Of a stretch of 6,871 nucleotides of DNA, positions 1 to 6,018 are shown piece after piece; the stretch's first letter is position 1, and every line of letters starts with the position of its first letter. The translations under genes were made by a program, and so were the position numbers. The stretch spans positions 1 through 6,871 of the forward strand of contig JAFGRR010000319.1 in assembly GCA_016935035.1 (NCBI GenBank), written 5' to 3'. The notes below the pieces were generated by a model. That model did not search any database. It had not been told where the DNA came from and was given only the letters and a program-made list of their open reading frames with translations. The DNA is from Phycisphaerae bacterium (GTDB taxonomy: Bacteria; Planctomycetota; Phycisphaerae; UBA1845; Fen-1342).

Positions 1-699
1 ATGCTGAAAACGCCAGTAGTCCTTGTGTCGCGCCCGTGCGTGTGGATCGTGCGGATCATGGGCCTCGGCCGCCGCTTGCGCCTCGTCAAACCGCTCGTAG
101 CGCGTCCCCCAGGCATCGTTCAGCCGCCCGATGTCAGAGTACGCCTCCTCCAGGAACTGCTGAAAATACCCCGGCGACGTCCCGTCCAGACCGCACGGCC
201 CCTCGAACCAGTGCGAGAACAGGTCCATCTCGTTGTCCGGCTGAAACAGCACGATCCGACCGCCGTTCGTCGCGAGGTACGGCTTGAGCACGTCCGTAAC
301 GGCCTTCATCCACACGCCCGCCTCGCGCCGATATTCCCGGGACAGCCGCGGCAGCGTCACCACCCGATCCGGCACGCCGGCGTTGGTCCACTCGGCGTAG
401 ATATACGGCCCCGGCCGAATGAAGATCCAATAGCCCTGCTCTTGCAGCAGATCCAGAAACCCCACCAGGTTACGCGGCGCTTCGGTGGCACCGGTGAAAT
501 CGAACCGCCCGGGCGCCAGCTCGTGGTACTCCCACGGGATGTACGTCGCGACCATGTTCAGCCCCAGCTCGCGAAAACGTCCCGCGATCGTCGGCCACCG
601 GCCCGGATTGACACGCCAATAGTGCATCTCGCCCGCAAAAAACGGCACACGCTCCCCACCAACACTAAGCACGCCGCTCTCGATCTCTACCCGAGGCAT
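1..699 (-). CDS. GH35-like beta-galactosidase, N-terminal part (runs off left edge)
   Basis: This is the N-terminal 233 residues of a clan GH-A glycoside hydrolase. Family 35 enzymes remove terminal beta-galactose by a retaining mechanism with two glutamates. Visible hallmarks are FFAGEMHYWRV (about residues 20-30), the strand IPWEYHE, the block RPGPYIYAEW (95-104), and LFQPDNEMD (151-159). Glu157 after Asn156 is the expected acid/base. The nucleophile would lie in the missing C-terminal part. The family usually shows QxENE, so the QPDNE here is a mild variant. A later stretch, LNDAWGTRYERFDEA, is reminiscent of GH42. The ATG at 699 is preceded by AAGGAG at a 6-base distance and directly by an in-frame TGA, so the start is firm. 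There is no signal peptide, suggesting a cytoplasmic enzyme. It is co-directional with the small membrane genes upstream (about 105 bases away), but no functional link is evident. Family assignment is strong; substrate is inferred. Confidence 0.93.
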   Translation of the reverse strand, partial: MPRVEIESGVLSVGGERVPFFAGEMHYWRVNPGRWPTIAGRFRELGLNMVATYIPWEYHELAPGRFDFTGATEAPRNLVGFLDLLQEQGYWIFIRPGPYIYAEWTNAGVPDRVVTLPRLSREYRREAGVWMKAVTDVLKPYLATNGGRIVLFQPDNEMDLFSHWFEGPCGLDGTSPGYFQQFLEEAYSDIGRLNDAWGTRYERFDEAQAAAEAHDPHDPHARARHKDYWRFQH

Positions 700-804
700 T
701 CAGGGCTCCTTGCCAAATCGTTGTCCGACCGGCGGCAACAATCAGCACCGCCAACCGCCGGCCAGTATACGCCAGCCGCCTACGGCGCCGAGTGTCCCCG
801 GTTT

Positions 805-1110
805 TCACCACTCCGTGAGCCGCAGATGGACCTCGGTGGCGGCGGAACCCAGCAGAATGAGGCCGATGAGTACCCAGCCAACCTTGCGACGCGGGCACGC
901 CCAATACACGACCACAACACACATCGCGTGCCAGAGCAGGGCAACCGGGTTCAAGAGCGTCTGGTGGCTCGGCCCGGGTTCACTCTTCGGCGCAGGCCCC
1001 CAAAGAAACGCGACCGCGAGAAATGCCATAACAGTCACAATCCACCTGACCGCGCTGGATCGCGGGTGCTCGATCTCGCCAGAAGGAGCGTCTGGCTCGG
1101 TGCTTCTCAT
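805..1110 (-). CDS. small three-helix membrane protein, unknown function
   Basis: This is a 101-residue protein of no recognised family. It has a short polar N-terminus (residues 1-20), then three probable transmembrane segments at about 22-38, 52-71 and 76-92, and ends in the charged tail TEVHLRLTEW. I chose the ATG at 1110. It overlaps the stop of the preceding gene as ATGA and has GGAGG 5 bases upstream (1120-1116). A GTG at 1122 in the same frame would add four residues but would include that Shine-Dalgarno sequence in the coding region. The overlap implies translational coupling with the four-helix membrane protein before it, so the two products probably act together or at matched levels. 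No catalytic or ligand-binding motif is seen. Confidence 0.78.
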   Translation of the reverse strand: MRSTEPDAPSGEIEHPRSSAVRWIVTVMAFLAVAFLWGPAPKSEPGPSHQTLLNPVALLWHAMCVVVVYWACPRRKVGWVLIGLILLGSAATEVHLRLTEW

Positions 1111-1475
1111 CGCCGCCTCCACTCAATCCCGACAAAGCACGCGAAGCCGGCCATTTGGCACACCTGCAACACCCGTAGTTGCCAGATCGGCGCCGCGCCA
1201 AGGCAAAGCGTGATCAACGTGCCGAGTAACAGAAGCGCAAGCATGATCACTCCCACCCACAGTGCCGCCACCCGGCGGCGGCCCTCCTGATACTCAAAGC
1301 CCAGCCAGATGCCAACCGCCGACAGCGCGAAGAAGATCGTGGCTGGAATCGCAAAGCCCGCCCCTTCCGCACGAGTCGGCGACCAGGCCAGAGCAACGCC
1401 AATCAGCAGCGGATAGCAGCTCCAGGCCGCGATGAAGCAGTAGCCTGCCAGCTTGGTGACCTGTTGCGGGCGCAT
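1107..1475 (-). CDS. small four-helix membrane protein, unknown function
   Basis: This is a 122-residue hydrophobic protein of no recognised family. Four probable transmembrane segments lie at about residues 8-30, 42-60, 70-93 and 100-117. A basic cytoplasmic-type loop (EGRRR) sits between the second and third, and the C-terminus is EWRRR. By the positive-inside rule, both that loop and the C-terminus would face the cytoplasm. The ATG at 1475 is the first ATG after an in-frame stop near 1514; the purine-rich stretch GAGGAGCGAAAGAAG just before it could serve as ribosome binding site, although the best match is about 11 bases away. Its stop overlaps the start of the next gene in an ATGA arrangement, so the two form a coupled pair. 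There is no motif for a specific activity. Confidence 0.78.
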   Translation of the reverse strand: MRPQQVTKLAGYCFIAAWSCYPLLIGVALAWSPTRAEGAGFAIPATIFFALSAVGIWLGFEYQEGRRRVAALWVGVIMLALLLLGTLITLCLGAAPIWQLRVLQVCQMAGFACFVGIEWRRR

Positions 1476-1575
1476 CGCTTCTTTCGCTCCTCGTGTTCGT
1501 GCCGATGGCTCTCAAGCATCCACCCGTGTCCCCCTGCCGCTGACCGGTCGTCGCGGCGGCGTAGGGCACCGCTGG

Positions 1576-2148
1576 TCAGTACTCTGGATGCCAGGACGGC
1601 CCCATGTCAATCAGGTCAGGCGGCAACTCGAACGTCTCGACTTCCACGTACTGCGCCAGCCCGTCGAGCAGCCGTTGAGTCACCCTCTGGCGATACTGCG
1701 TCGAGTCGATCCGCAGCCGTCCGGCGGTTGTCTGGACAACCAGCGCGAAAGCCCCTCGTTTACCAGCCACACTGCCAAACAACCTGACGCTGAGCACCTC
1801 CTGCCAATTGAACTCATACTTCCGGCGATGCACCAACCCGATCTCAAACAAGCAGCCGCCGGGACTCCACCGGACAGTAACAACCCGACCGCGCATTCCT
1901 ATCCAGAGTACGCCGAGGAGCACTCCCCCAAACCCTGCTGCCAGGCACAATTCAAGCGTAGCATCACGCCCCGGGCTCGGGTACTTCGGATGCAACCACC
2001 AGGACAATGTAAGCAGGACACCAGCAACAAGCATGATGTACAAGCCCACAATCAGACACAACCACACATTGGACGCGTGCCCCGCACTGGCTGCCGGCGG
2101 TAATGACTCGCTGAAGTCTGCGTGGTTGGTCATCACTGGACCGGCCAT
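1576..2148 (-). CDS. two-helix membrane protein with PH-like C-terminal domain
   Basis: This is a 190-residue protein. It has a polar N-terminus (1-27), a transmembrane hairpin (about 28-52 and 64-86), then a soluble segment of alternating beta strands and a final helix (about 88-170). Pieces such as VVTVRWSPGGCLFEIGLV, the YEFNWQEVLSVRLFG strand with its Trp-Gln-Glu turn, and the closing helix TQRLLDGLAQYV give the layout of bacterial PH-like or YcxB-like domains on membrane proteins. That match is by pattern only. Such domains are thought to mediate binding or signalling at the membrane; no enzyme motif is present. The start could be ATG 2148 or ATG 2133 (MTNHADFS); neither has a clear Shine-Dalgarno sequence. 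It lies about 100 bases before the coupled membrane pair and may share their transcript. Confidence 0.75.
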   Translation of the reverse strand: MAGPVMTNHADFSESLPPAASAGHASNVWLCLIVGLYIMLVAGVLLTLSWWLHPKYPSPGRDATLELCLAAGFGGVLLGVLWIGMRGRVVTVRWSPGGCLFEIGLVHRRKYEFNWQEVLSVRLFGSVAGKRGAFALVVQTTAGRLRIDSTQYRQRVTQRLLDGLAQYVEVETFELPPDLIDMGPSWHPEY

Positions 2149-2261
2149 TATCCGGCTTTGGTGGAACGGGACAAGTTGTCAGTACACCCAGCTTTTCCGT
2201 CTTGCCATGTCGGATTGGCGGACCGCCGCCCGCCGGTCTTCTGGTCCCGGCGTTCAAATGG

Positions 2262-2301
2262 CTCGACCTTCGCCTCGGCGGGTGCCGCGGCGAAGGTCGA
2301 G
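2262..2301 (-). terminator. long perfect hairpin after the PEP-CTERM gene
   Basis: CTCGACCTTCGCC (2262-2274) and its exact reverse complement GGCGAAGGTCGAG (2289-2301) form a 13-bp stem. Inside it, after one T/C mismatch, CGGC (2276-2279) pairs with GCCG (2284-2287) around a GGGT loop. The hairpin begins 30 bases past the stop of the minus-strand PEP-CTERM gene and before the next gene, which is where a terminator is expected. No T-run follows on either strand, so it is not a textbook intrinsic terminator. It could instead be a transcript-stabilising hairpin or a copy of a dispersed palindromic repeat. Confidence 0.5.
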
Positions 2302-2331
2302 ACGGATATGGTAAGGGACCGCGGGAAACGG

Positions 2332-3267
2332 TCATGCGGCCAAGCGTCTTACTCTTCGAAGCACGAGACAGCCAGTAAGCGCCAGCATGGCCAGCGAGGC
2401 CGGCTCGGGCACGCCGACGAAGTAGTAGCGGGTTGTGTACCCGTCAACGTACCATTCCTCACCGTCGCCGGCGACGGGGCCGTCATACCCGGCTGATGCA
2501 CCGAGTTTGTCTGCGATGGACTGCAGGAAGCTGCGGCCTTCGTCACCCTTGGCGGCGCTGCACGACATGAAGGTCAGGTTATTGACGTGGCTCTTCAGCG
2601 CGTCCAGTTGACTGATGCTGTCGCTGTCCAGCACGGTATAGCCACCCCAGTTGAAATAACCCGGACCACCGTGGCCGCCGAGTTCAACGTGCTTGTTCTT
2701 AAGATCGGGCGAGCTCAGGTAGTCGAGGACCTGCTGCCACGTCGTCAGGTTCTTCACCACGGTAGTGCCCGGCTCGTGCGTTGGTTCGCTATCCGCCAGC
2801 GACGGATCGACGATGATAATGTCGCCTCCGGGCGTCGGCGAAGGACGCCAATTGTAACTCGGCGCGGGTGAACCCGGCCGTTGTCTGAATCCGATCCCAA
2901 CGTCATACAACTGGGTCGTGTTGTCGTTATACGTGGCCTGCACGAAAAACGGGCCCCGGTGATTGAACGTGATGCTGCCCTCGCCGCCGGCGATGTCGCC
3001 GACATAGTCGACGCCCGGCGTCAGGTAGTACTCGTCCGAGCCAGGCATCAGAGCCGGCAGAACCTGGAGACTCTGAACGTTGCTGACGGACAATGTGTAG
3101 CCCACGTCGTGATAGTCGTAGTAGTACGACGCCGACGGCACTGACGCCGGGTCGAGGTACATGTCTTCGGGTGTCAGAGTCTCGCCCAAGGCGTTGGTCG
3201 CAACGGCGATCACCGCGAAAAGACCCGCCAGTGCCCACAGTCGATTCCTGGTGTTACGTTTCGTCAT
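2332..3267 (-). CDS. secreted PEP-CTERM protein with caspase-like His/Cys motifs
   Basis: This is a 311-residue exported protein. A basic N-terminus and hydrophobic stretch (about 1-28, ending in ATNALG) form a signal peptide. The C-terminus is a standard PEP-CTERM signal: VPEPA at 286-290, a hydrophobic helix, then RRVRR at 304-308. In families known for this, an exosortase recognises and processes the tag at the inner membrane. Between them lies an N-terminal beta-rich region (40-130), a Pro-rich linker (131-150), and a domain with HVELGGHGGPG (His199-Gly200) and LTFMSCSAAKG (Cys236-Ser237). A strand ending in His-Gly and a later strand ending in Cys-Ser is the pattern of clan CD cysteine peptidases (caspase/gingipain fold) and of DUF4347-like domains. 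Peptidase activity is an inference. The start ATG has GAGGAGG 7 bases upstream. No exosortase gene is in this window. Confidence 0.9.
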   Translation of the reverse strand: MTKRNTRNRLWALAGLFAVIAVATNALGETLTPEDMYLDPASVPSASYYYDYHDVGYTLSVSNVQSLQVLPALMPGSDEYYLTPGVDYVGDIAGGEGSITFNHRGPFFVQATYNDNTTQLYDVGIGFRQRPGSPAPSYNWRPSPTPGGDIIIVDPSLADSEPTHEPGTTVVKNLTTWQQVLDYLSSPDLKNKHVELGGHGGPGYFNWGGYTVLDSDSISQLDALKSHVNNLTFMSCSAAKGDEGRSFLQSIADKLGASAGYDGPVAGDGEEWYVDGYTTRYYFVGVPEPASLAMLALTGCLVLRRVRRLAA

Positions 3268-3290
3268 GACTTGCCCTCCTCGGGCAGTTA

Positions 3291-3382
3291 ACGCGTTCTT
3301 GCACGCGTCGATACTCGCGAGATCGACTCGTCCGGGACCACCCCGGAGCTTTCTGACTGCCGCTCGGCGCGAGTTCCTCGCG
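3291..3382 (-). promoter_or_regulatory. dyad-rich leader upstream of the PEP-CTERM gene
   Basis: Four inverted repeats lie side by side just upstream of the PEP-CTERM ribosome binding site. They are ACGCGT/ACGCGT at 3291-3296 and 3303-3308; GTCGAT-A-CTCG/CGAGATCGAC at 3307-3327 (10 pairs with one bulged A); TCCGGG/CCCGGA with a 5-base loop at 3331-3347; and CGCGAG/CTCGCG with a 3-base loop at 3368-3382. They could be operators or a folded 5' leader of the minus-strand transcript. Short dyads are frequent in GC-rich DNA, so the function is uncertain. No known riboswitch class is recognised. Confidence 0.33.
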
Positions 3383-3689
3383 TCAATCAGCGGCGTTTGG
3401 TCCGCATGGGAGGGCTAGCGTTCCGGCAGCGTGAAACCGGCGCGCCATACGCAAAAAACGACCATACGGGACTGGCGGGATGTCAGAGTGACTGGAGCGG
3501 GCGCGGCCACGGATGGAACCTCGGCAGGACATATGGGCCGCCAAGCCGTTGATGGCGAAATCGCCGGCCTTACAATCGCGGAGGAACAGGCGAATAACTG
3601 CCGGCCGGGGCCGAATGCATCTGTGAGGGGGCTCAATTGGCTGCCCGGACGTTGGGCATGATGCGGTTTCAGCCTCAGGAGATTTGATA
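3383..3689. other. intergenic stretch between divergent genes, no gene seen
   Basis: This is the remainder of the divergent spacer between the PEP-CTERM gene (minus) and the duplicated small membrane genes (plus). Open frames here (for instance plus 3431-3661) have no ribosome binding site, no hydrophobic or domain pattern, and a composition typical of chance frames. TTGACG on the minus strand (3386-3381) resembles a -35 box but no convincing -10 box follows at the right distance. A weak 5-bp dyad, TGCCC/GGGCA, sits at 3642-3658. Both promoters presumably lie in this region or in the dyad-rich part beside it, but I cannot place them. Confidence 0.5.
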
Positions 3690-4009
3690 ATGCTCATCGG
3701 GAACGCATGGCAGACACTGTTTCAGACGCCGCAACTCGGGCTCGTCGTGGGGTTGCTGATCGCCTGCGTGATCCCGGTCGCGGGCATCGTCGGGCATTAC
3801 TGGTACATGGCTCAGAAGTCACGGGCTGAGAACGGCCTTTAATCGCGGGAGATTGATTGATGCTCATCGCCGAGGGTTGGCAGCAGCTCTTTCAGCCGGA
3901 GCAACTCAAACTCGTGATCGGGCTCCTGATCGCGTGCCTGATCCCGATAGCCGGTATCGTCGCGCACTACTGGTACAAGGCTCAGAAGATGCACTCTGAT
4001 AATGAGCTA
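3677..4009 (+). repeat. tandem gene duplication including the ribosome binding site
   Basis: Two diverged direct copies, offset by 170 bases: 3677-3839 and 3847-4009. Each starts with a purine-rich Shine-Dalgarno sequence (AGGAG or GGGAG), then an 8-base spacer of similar sequence (ATTTGATA or ATTGATTG), then ATGCTCATCG and a 50-codon homologous stretch. Matching extends outside the coding part, so this is a DNA-level tandem duplication and not two independently recruited genes. Many differences fall at third codon positions, which suggests both copies stayed under selection. Confidence 0.8.
3690..3842 (+). CDS. small one-helix membrane protein, first (short) tandem copy
   Basis: This is a 50-residue protein with one probable transmembrane helix (about residues 17-36) containing GLLIACVIPVAGIV, followed by HYWYMAQK and a very short tail. 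The ATG at 3690 has AGGAG exactly 8 bases upstream (3677-3681), which supports translation. It aligns without gaps to the first 50 residues of the gene 17 bases downstream, 33 of 50 positions being identical by eye. The downstream gene goes on for another 29 residues that this copy lacks. It may therefore be a functional short form, for example a helix that partners its sibling in the membrane, or a copy that lost its tail during duplication. The family is not recognised. Confidence 0.75.
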   Translation: MLIGNAWQTLFQTPQLGLVVGLLIACVIPVAGIVGHYWYMAQKSRAENGL

Positions 4010-4099
4010 AAACGTACGCTGGCCGAGCGCGGCATGTCGGCGGACGAGATCGAACGCGTAGTCAACGCGAAGCCGAAAGACCCGGACGCATCCAGTTAA
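3860..4099 (+). CDS. small one-helix membrane protein, second (long) tandem copy
   Basis: This is a 79-residue protein. One transmembrane helix (about 17-38, GLLIACLIPIAGIVAHYWY) is followed by a charged cytoplasmic-type segment, with NELKRTLAERGMSADEIERV at about 48-67 and an acidic/basic tail. The RGMSADEIERVV pattern looks like a short helix-turn-helical hairpin, similar in style to soluble tails that I associate with small planctomycete membrane proteins; the function of such tails is unknown to me. The ATG at 3860 is preferred over the adjacent TTG at 3857 because GGGAG then lies 8 bases upstream, exactly as in the sister copy. The gene follows the shorter paralogue by 17 bases, so the two are almost certainly co-transcribed. 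A hairpin follows 27 bases after the stop. Confidence 0.85.
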   Translation: MLIAEGWQQLFQPEQLKLVIGLLIACLIPIAGIVAHYWYKAQKMHSDNELKRTLAERGMSADEIERVVNAKPKDPDASS

Positions 4100-4126
4100 A
4101 GACGCACCAGGCACGCGCGCGAGGCT

Positions 4127-4150
4127 CGGCCAAGGCACGTGACTTGGCCG
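4127..4150 (+). terminator. hairpin after the tandem small membrane genes
   Basis: CGGCCAAG (4127-4134) and CTTGGCCG (4143-4150) form a perfect 8-bp stem with loop GCACGTGA, starting 28 bases after the stop of the long copy. Position fits a terminator for the two-gene unit. There is no T-run after it, so termination may be Rho-dependent or the hairpin may act in transcript stability. Confidence 0.45.
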
Positions 4151-4342
4151 CACAGGCCTGCTCGCAATTCGTAGTGGCCTCACCTCCGATCGTCACCTCC
4201 ATACCACACACTGGCTGTCACCAAGTCGCGGAACCGCGCGGCGGGTGTCGGCGCGGCCGGGAGTGGTTAAGATAGTCGGTCGTGTGCCCGGTGATGTGGC
4301 CGGGCGCAGACTGGTGGAGAATGTCGCCATGGGAGAACTGCC

Positions 4343-4894
4343 ATGTCTGTCAGAATCTGGCGCAAATACGCAGCGACTGTTGTGACTGGAATTGTGTCGC
4401 TGGTCGCGATTGTGGGATGCCCCGAGATTGGTGAGTCCGTCAGCGCTACGCAAAATCCCAGTGGCTATGCCCTCTTCTCCGGTGTCGCCAAAACGGCCAC
4501 CGTCAGCAGTTCCCCCGTCGGCGGCCCGGTGGACCCACGCAAAGACTCCACCATCGAGGTCGTGGTGTACAACTCGGACACGCTGCCGCTCAGCGCTATC
4601 GACATCACCGCCGCCCTGATGGAAGGCGAGCGCGTCTACGAGACCTACGCCATCACACTCAACATGACGTCCTTCGAGGCCGATCCGGGGGGCAGGACTA
4701 GCGTGGGCGGTCAAACATTGACAACGCGCTACGTCGGCACGCTGACGACGAGCTGCGCTGAATGCGACCCCACGGCGCTGCTGCCCGATACCTACTCCTG
4801 GGAAGTCACGATCACCGGCACCGAGGCCGTCCACGCCACGGTGTACGTGTATTTCGACTACCAGTTGTATCTCGGCCCGATCGTCTCGCCGTAA
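4343..4894 (+). CDS. putative lipoprotein, beta-rich, unknown function
   Basis: This is a 183-residue exported protein. The N-terminus is basic (RIWRK), then a hydrophobic core (about 9-25), ending in the lipobox IVGC with Cys26 as the likely lipidated residue, so it should be anchored to a membrane facing outward. The mature part is rich in Thr, Val and Ser with alternating beta strands (STIEVVVYNSDTLPLS, then YSWEVTITGTEAVHATVYVY), which looks like a single Ig-like or similar beta sandwich. A CAEC pair (Cys138, Cys141) lies in a loop before the last strands and could form a disulfide or bind metal. GGGAG sits 7 bases before the ATG. The 243-base spacer before it holds a short dyad (GCCCGG/CCGGGC, 4286-4305) in the probable leader. 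The family is not recognised; lipoprotein status is well supported. Confidence 0.85.
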   Translation: MSVRIWRKYAATVVTGIVSLVAIVGCPEIGESVSATQNPSGYALFSGVAKTATVSSSPVGGPVDPRKDSTIEVVVYNSDTLPLSAIDITAALMEGERVYETYAITLNMTSFEADPGGRTSVGGQTLTTRYVGTLTTSCAECDPTALLPDTYSWEVTITGTEAVHATVYVYFDYQLYLGPIVSP

Positions 4895-4915
4895 GCAACC
4901 GCCGCAGCAGTAGCA

Positions 4916-4933
4916 TCGGCCCCCTGTGGCCGA
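4916..4933. terminator. small hairpin between convergent genes
   Basis: TCGGCC (4916-4921) pairs with GGCCGA (4928-4933) around a 6-base loop, 21 bases beyond the lipoprotein stop and in the 130-base gap where two genes converge. It is the best terminator candidate there but is short and has no T-run. Confidence 0.25.
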
Positions 4934-5024
4934 CGTAGAACGCCGAAAGCGTGTCGGAATCCGGCACCCGCCGGCGGCGACAAACGCGACATGCAGTTTC
5001 GCAGTGGACTGATGACCCCCTGCC

Positions 5025-5675
5025 TTACTCGGCTGTTTGTATCGTCGTCCCGCATTCGGGGCAGATGCCACTGACGTTGCCGGTCAGGTTGTACCCGCAG
5101 TTGGTGCAATACCCCGGGCCTTCGGGAAGAGCTCTGCTGAACAGGCCCACACACAGACGGGTCAGCAGCGGGAGGCAGAACATCAGGGTCATGATGCAGG
5201 CGCCGATCAAGTCGCTGGGTGTATACATCACGGCGCTCGTACTGGTGCTGCCGACTCTGGCCAGCGTGATCCAACCCTGCTTGATGAGCCAGACCACCGA
5301 GCCAATCTCAGCAAGCGACAGCAACACCAGGCCGCACGCGGACACCCACAACAGCCGCGGGCTCCGGCGGCCGCCTGACTCCTTGAAGAATGCGACCATC
5401 GCGAGCGCGTTCAGGAATAACGCGGCCAGCCCCCCCTCCAGTCCCTGGGTCAAACGAATCGGGGCGCTTATGTGCCATGGCAAGGCAACCTTGGTCCCAT
5501 ACGTTTGCGGATGCGCCCATGATGACAGGTGCCACAGAAACGCCATGATCACCGTACCAAGGACAACGGACATGAACGCAAACCAGGCAACGCCACGTAG
5601 TGCTTTTCTGCGGGATATCATGCGCGCTCTTGATGACTCGGGTAGCAGAAGACCGCCGGCGGAATCGTTGGGCAC
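5025..5675 (-). CDS. four-helix membrane protein with C-terminal zinc ribbon
   Basis: This is a 216-residue protein. Four probable transmembrane segments lie at about 28-49, 79-97, 107-133 and 155-180. A C-terminal Cys4 zinc ribbon follows, GYCTNCGYNLTGN then CPECG, with Cys190, Cys193, Cys205 and Cys208. This ribbon is widespread at the ends or starts of planctomycete membrane proteins; its partner is unknown, but a small structural zinc site is the safe reading. The start is uncertain. The longest form uses GTG at 5675, with AGGA close by (4-base spacing). ATG at 5621 gives a 198-residue protein beginning MISRRKALRG, a natural basic lead into the first helix. The gene converges with the lipoprotein gene. 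No enzymatic motif is seen. Confidence 0.85.
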   Translation of the reverse strand: MPNDSAGGLLLPESSRARMISRRKALRGVAWFAFMSVVLGTVIMAFLWHLSSWAHPQTYGTKVALPWHISAPIRLTQGLEGGLAALFLNALAMVAFFKESGGRRSPRLLWVSACGLVLLSLAEIGSVVWLIKQGWITLARVGSTSTSAVMYTPSDLIGACIMTLMFCLPLLTRLCVGLFSRALPEGPGYCTNCGYNLTGNVSGICPECGTTIQTAE

Positions 5676-5942
5676 GGTGTCCTGAGCATCGGCGACTCCC
5701 CTGTGCAGTGCGACCGCGCCGCCCAGAGTCTAGCACCACTTCCATGACCGACCAAACCGCCGCGCACCAGCGTACGCGCCGCATCCCATCCTGCCACCCA
5801 AGCCCACCCGGACGAACCACCAACCGCCACAAACACTGCTCGCCACGGCAACCCGCCCCGGATCCGAACGTTTACTCGATTCCATGCACCTTGATTATAG
5901 GACCATGCCGCACACGCCACAGCGCGCCCCGCCAAACACCAC
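5676..5942. other. intergenic stretch, no gene seen; possible -10 box
   Basis: This is spacer between the divergent zinc-ribbon membrane gene (minus) and the ATPase gene (plus). Open frames crossing it are Pro/Arg-rich and lack start signals or domain patterns. On the minus strand TATAAT occurs at 5899-5894, a perfect sigma-70-type -10 box oriented toward the membrane gene. No good -35 box lies 16-18 bases before it, and the leader would be over 200 bases, so this is only a weak candidate. Confidence 0.4.
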
Positions 5943-5990
5943 TTGCGGCGACATCTGTGACGTATAAAATAACAGTTGCTGTTATATTAT
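5943..5990 (+). promoter_or_regulatory. promoter with overlapping 27-base palindrome upstream of the ATPase
   Basis: An AT-rich island in otherwise GC-rich DNA carries a near-perfect inverted repeat at 5964-5990. The arms are ATAAAATAACAG and CTGTTATATTAT, 11 of 12 bases pairing, around the spacer TTG; the inner 7 pairs are perfect. A plausible sigma-70-type promoter overlaps it: TTGCGG (5943-5948), a 16-base spacer, TAAAAT (5965-5970). The transcription start would then fall within the palindrome, the usual place for a repressor operator. The arrangement suggests control of the ATPase gene that starts 28 bases later, by an unknown dimeric DNA-binding protein or by the ATPase itself through its C-terminal helix-turn-helix. 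The dyad is certain; promoter and role are inferred. Confidence 0.6.
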
Positions 5991-6018
5991 CCTCCATTTT
6001 GCGACGGAGTAGCGCCAC

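Noticed and set aside
720..739. Hairpin GTTG-T-CCG / CGGCAAC downstream of the three-helix membrane gene
   Set aside because: Seven pairs with a bulge and no T-run; too weak to call as a terminator in GC-rich DNA.
1..1290. Long plus-strand open frame (429 codons) across the left edge
   Set aside because: It is antisense to the GH35-like gene and the two small membrane genes, is extremely rich in Arg, Pro and His, and has no domain pattern; the minus-strand frames have clear motifs and ribosome binding sites.
1453..2103. Plus-strand open frame of 216 codons opposite the PH-like membrane protein
   Set aside because: Gln/Pro/His-rich without start signals; the opposite strand encodes a protein with a plausible membrane hairpin and soluble domain.
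4193..5071. Long minus-strand open frame opposite the lipoprotein gene
   Set aside because: Arg/Gly/His-rich composition with no motif; the plus-strand frame has a signal peptide, lipobox and a good ribosome binding site.
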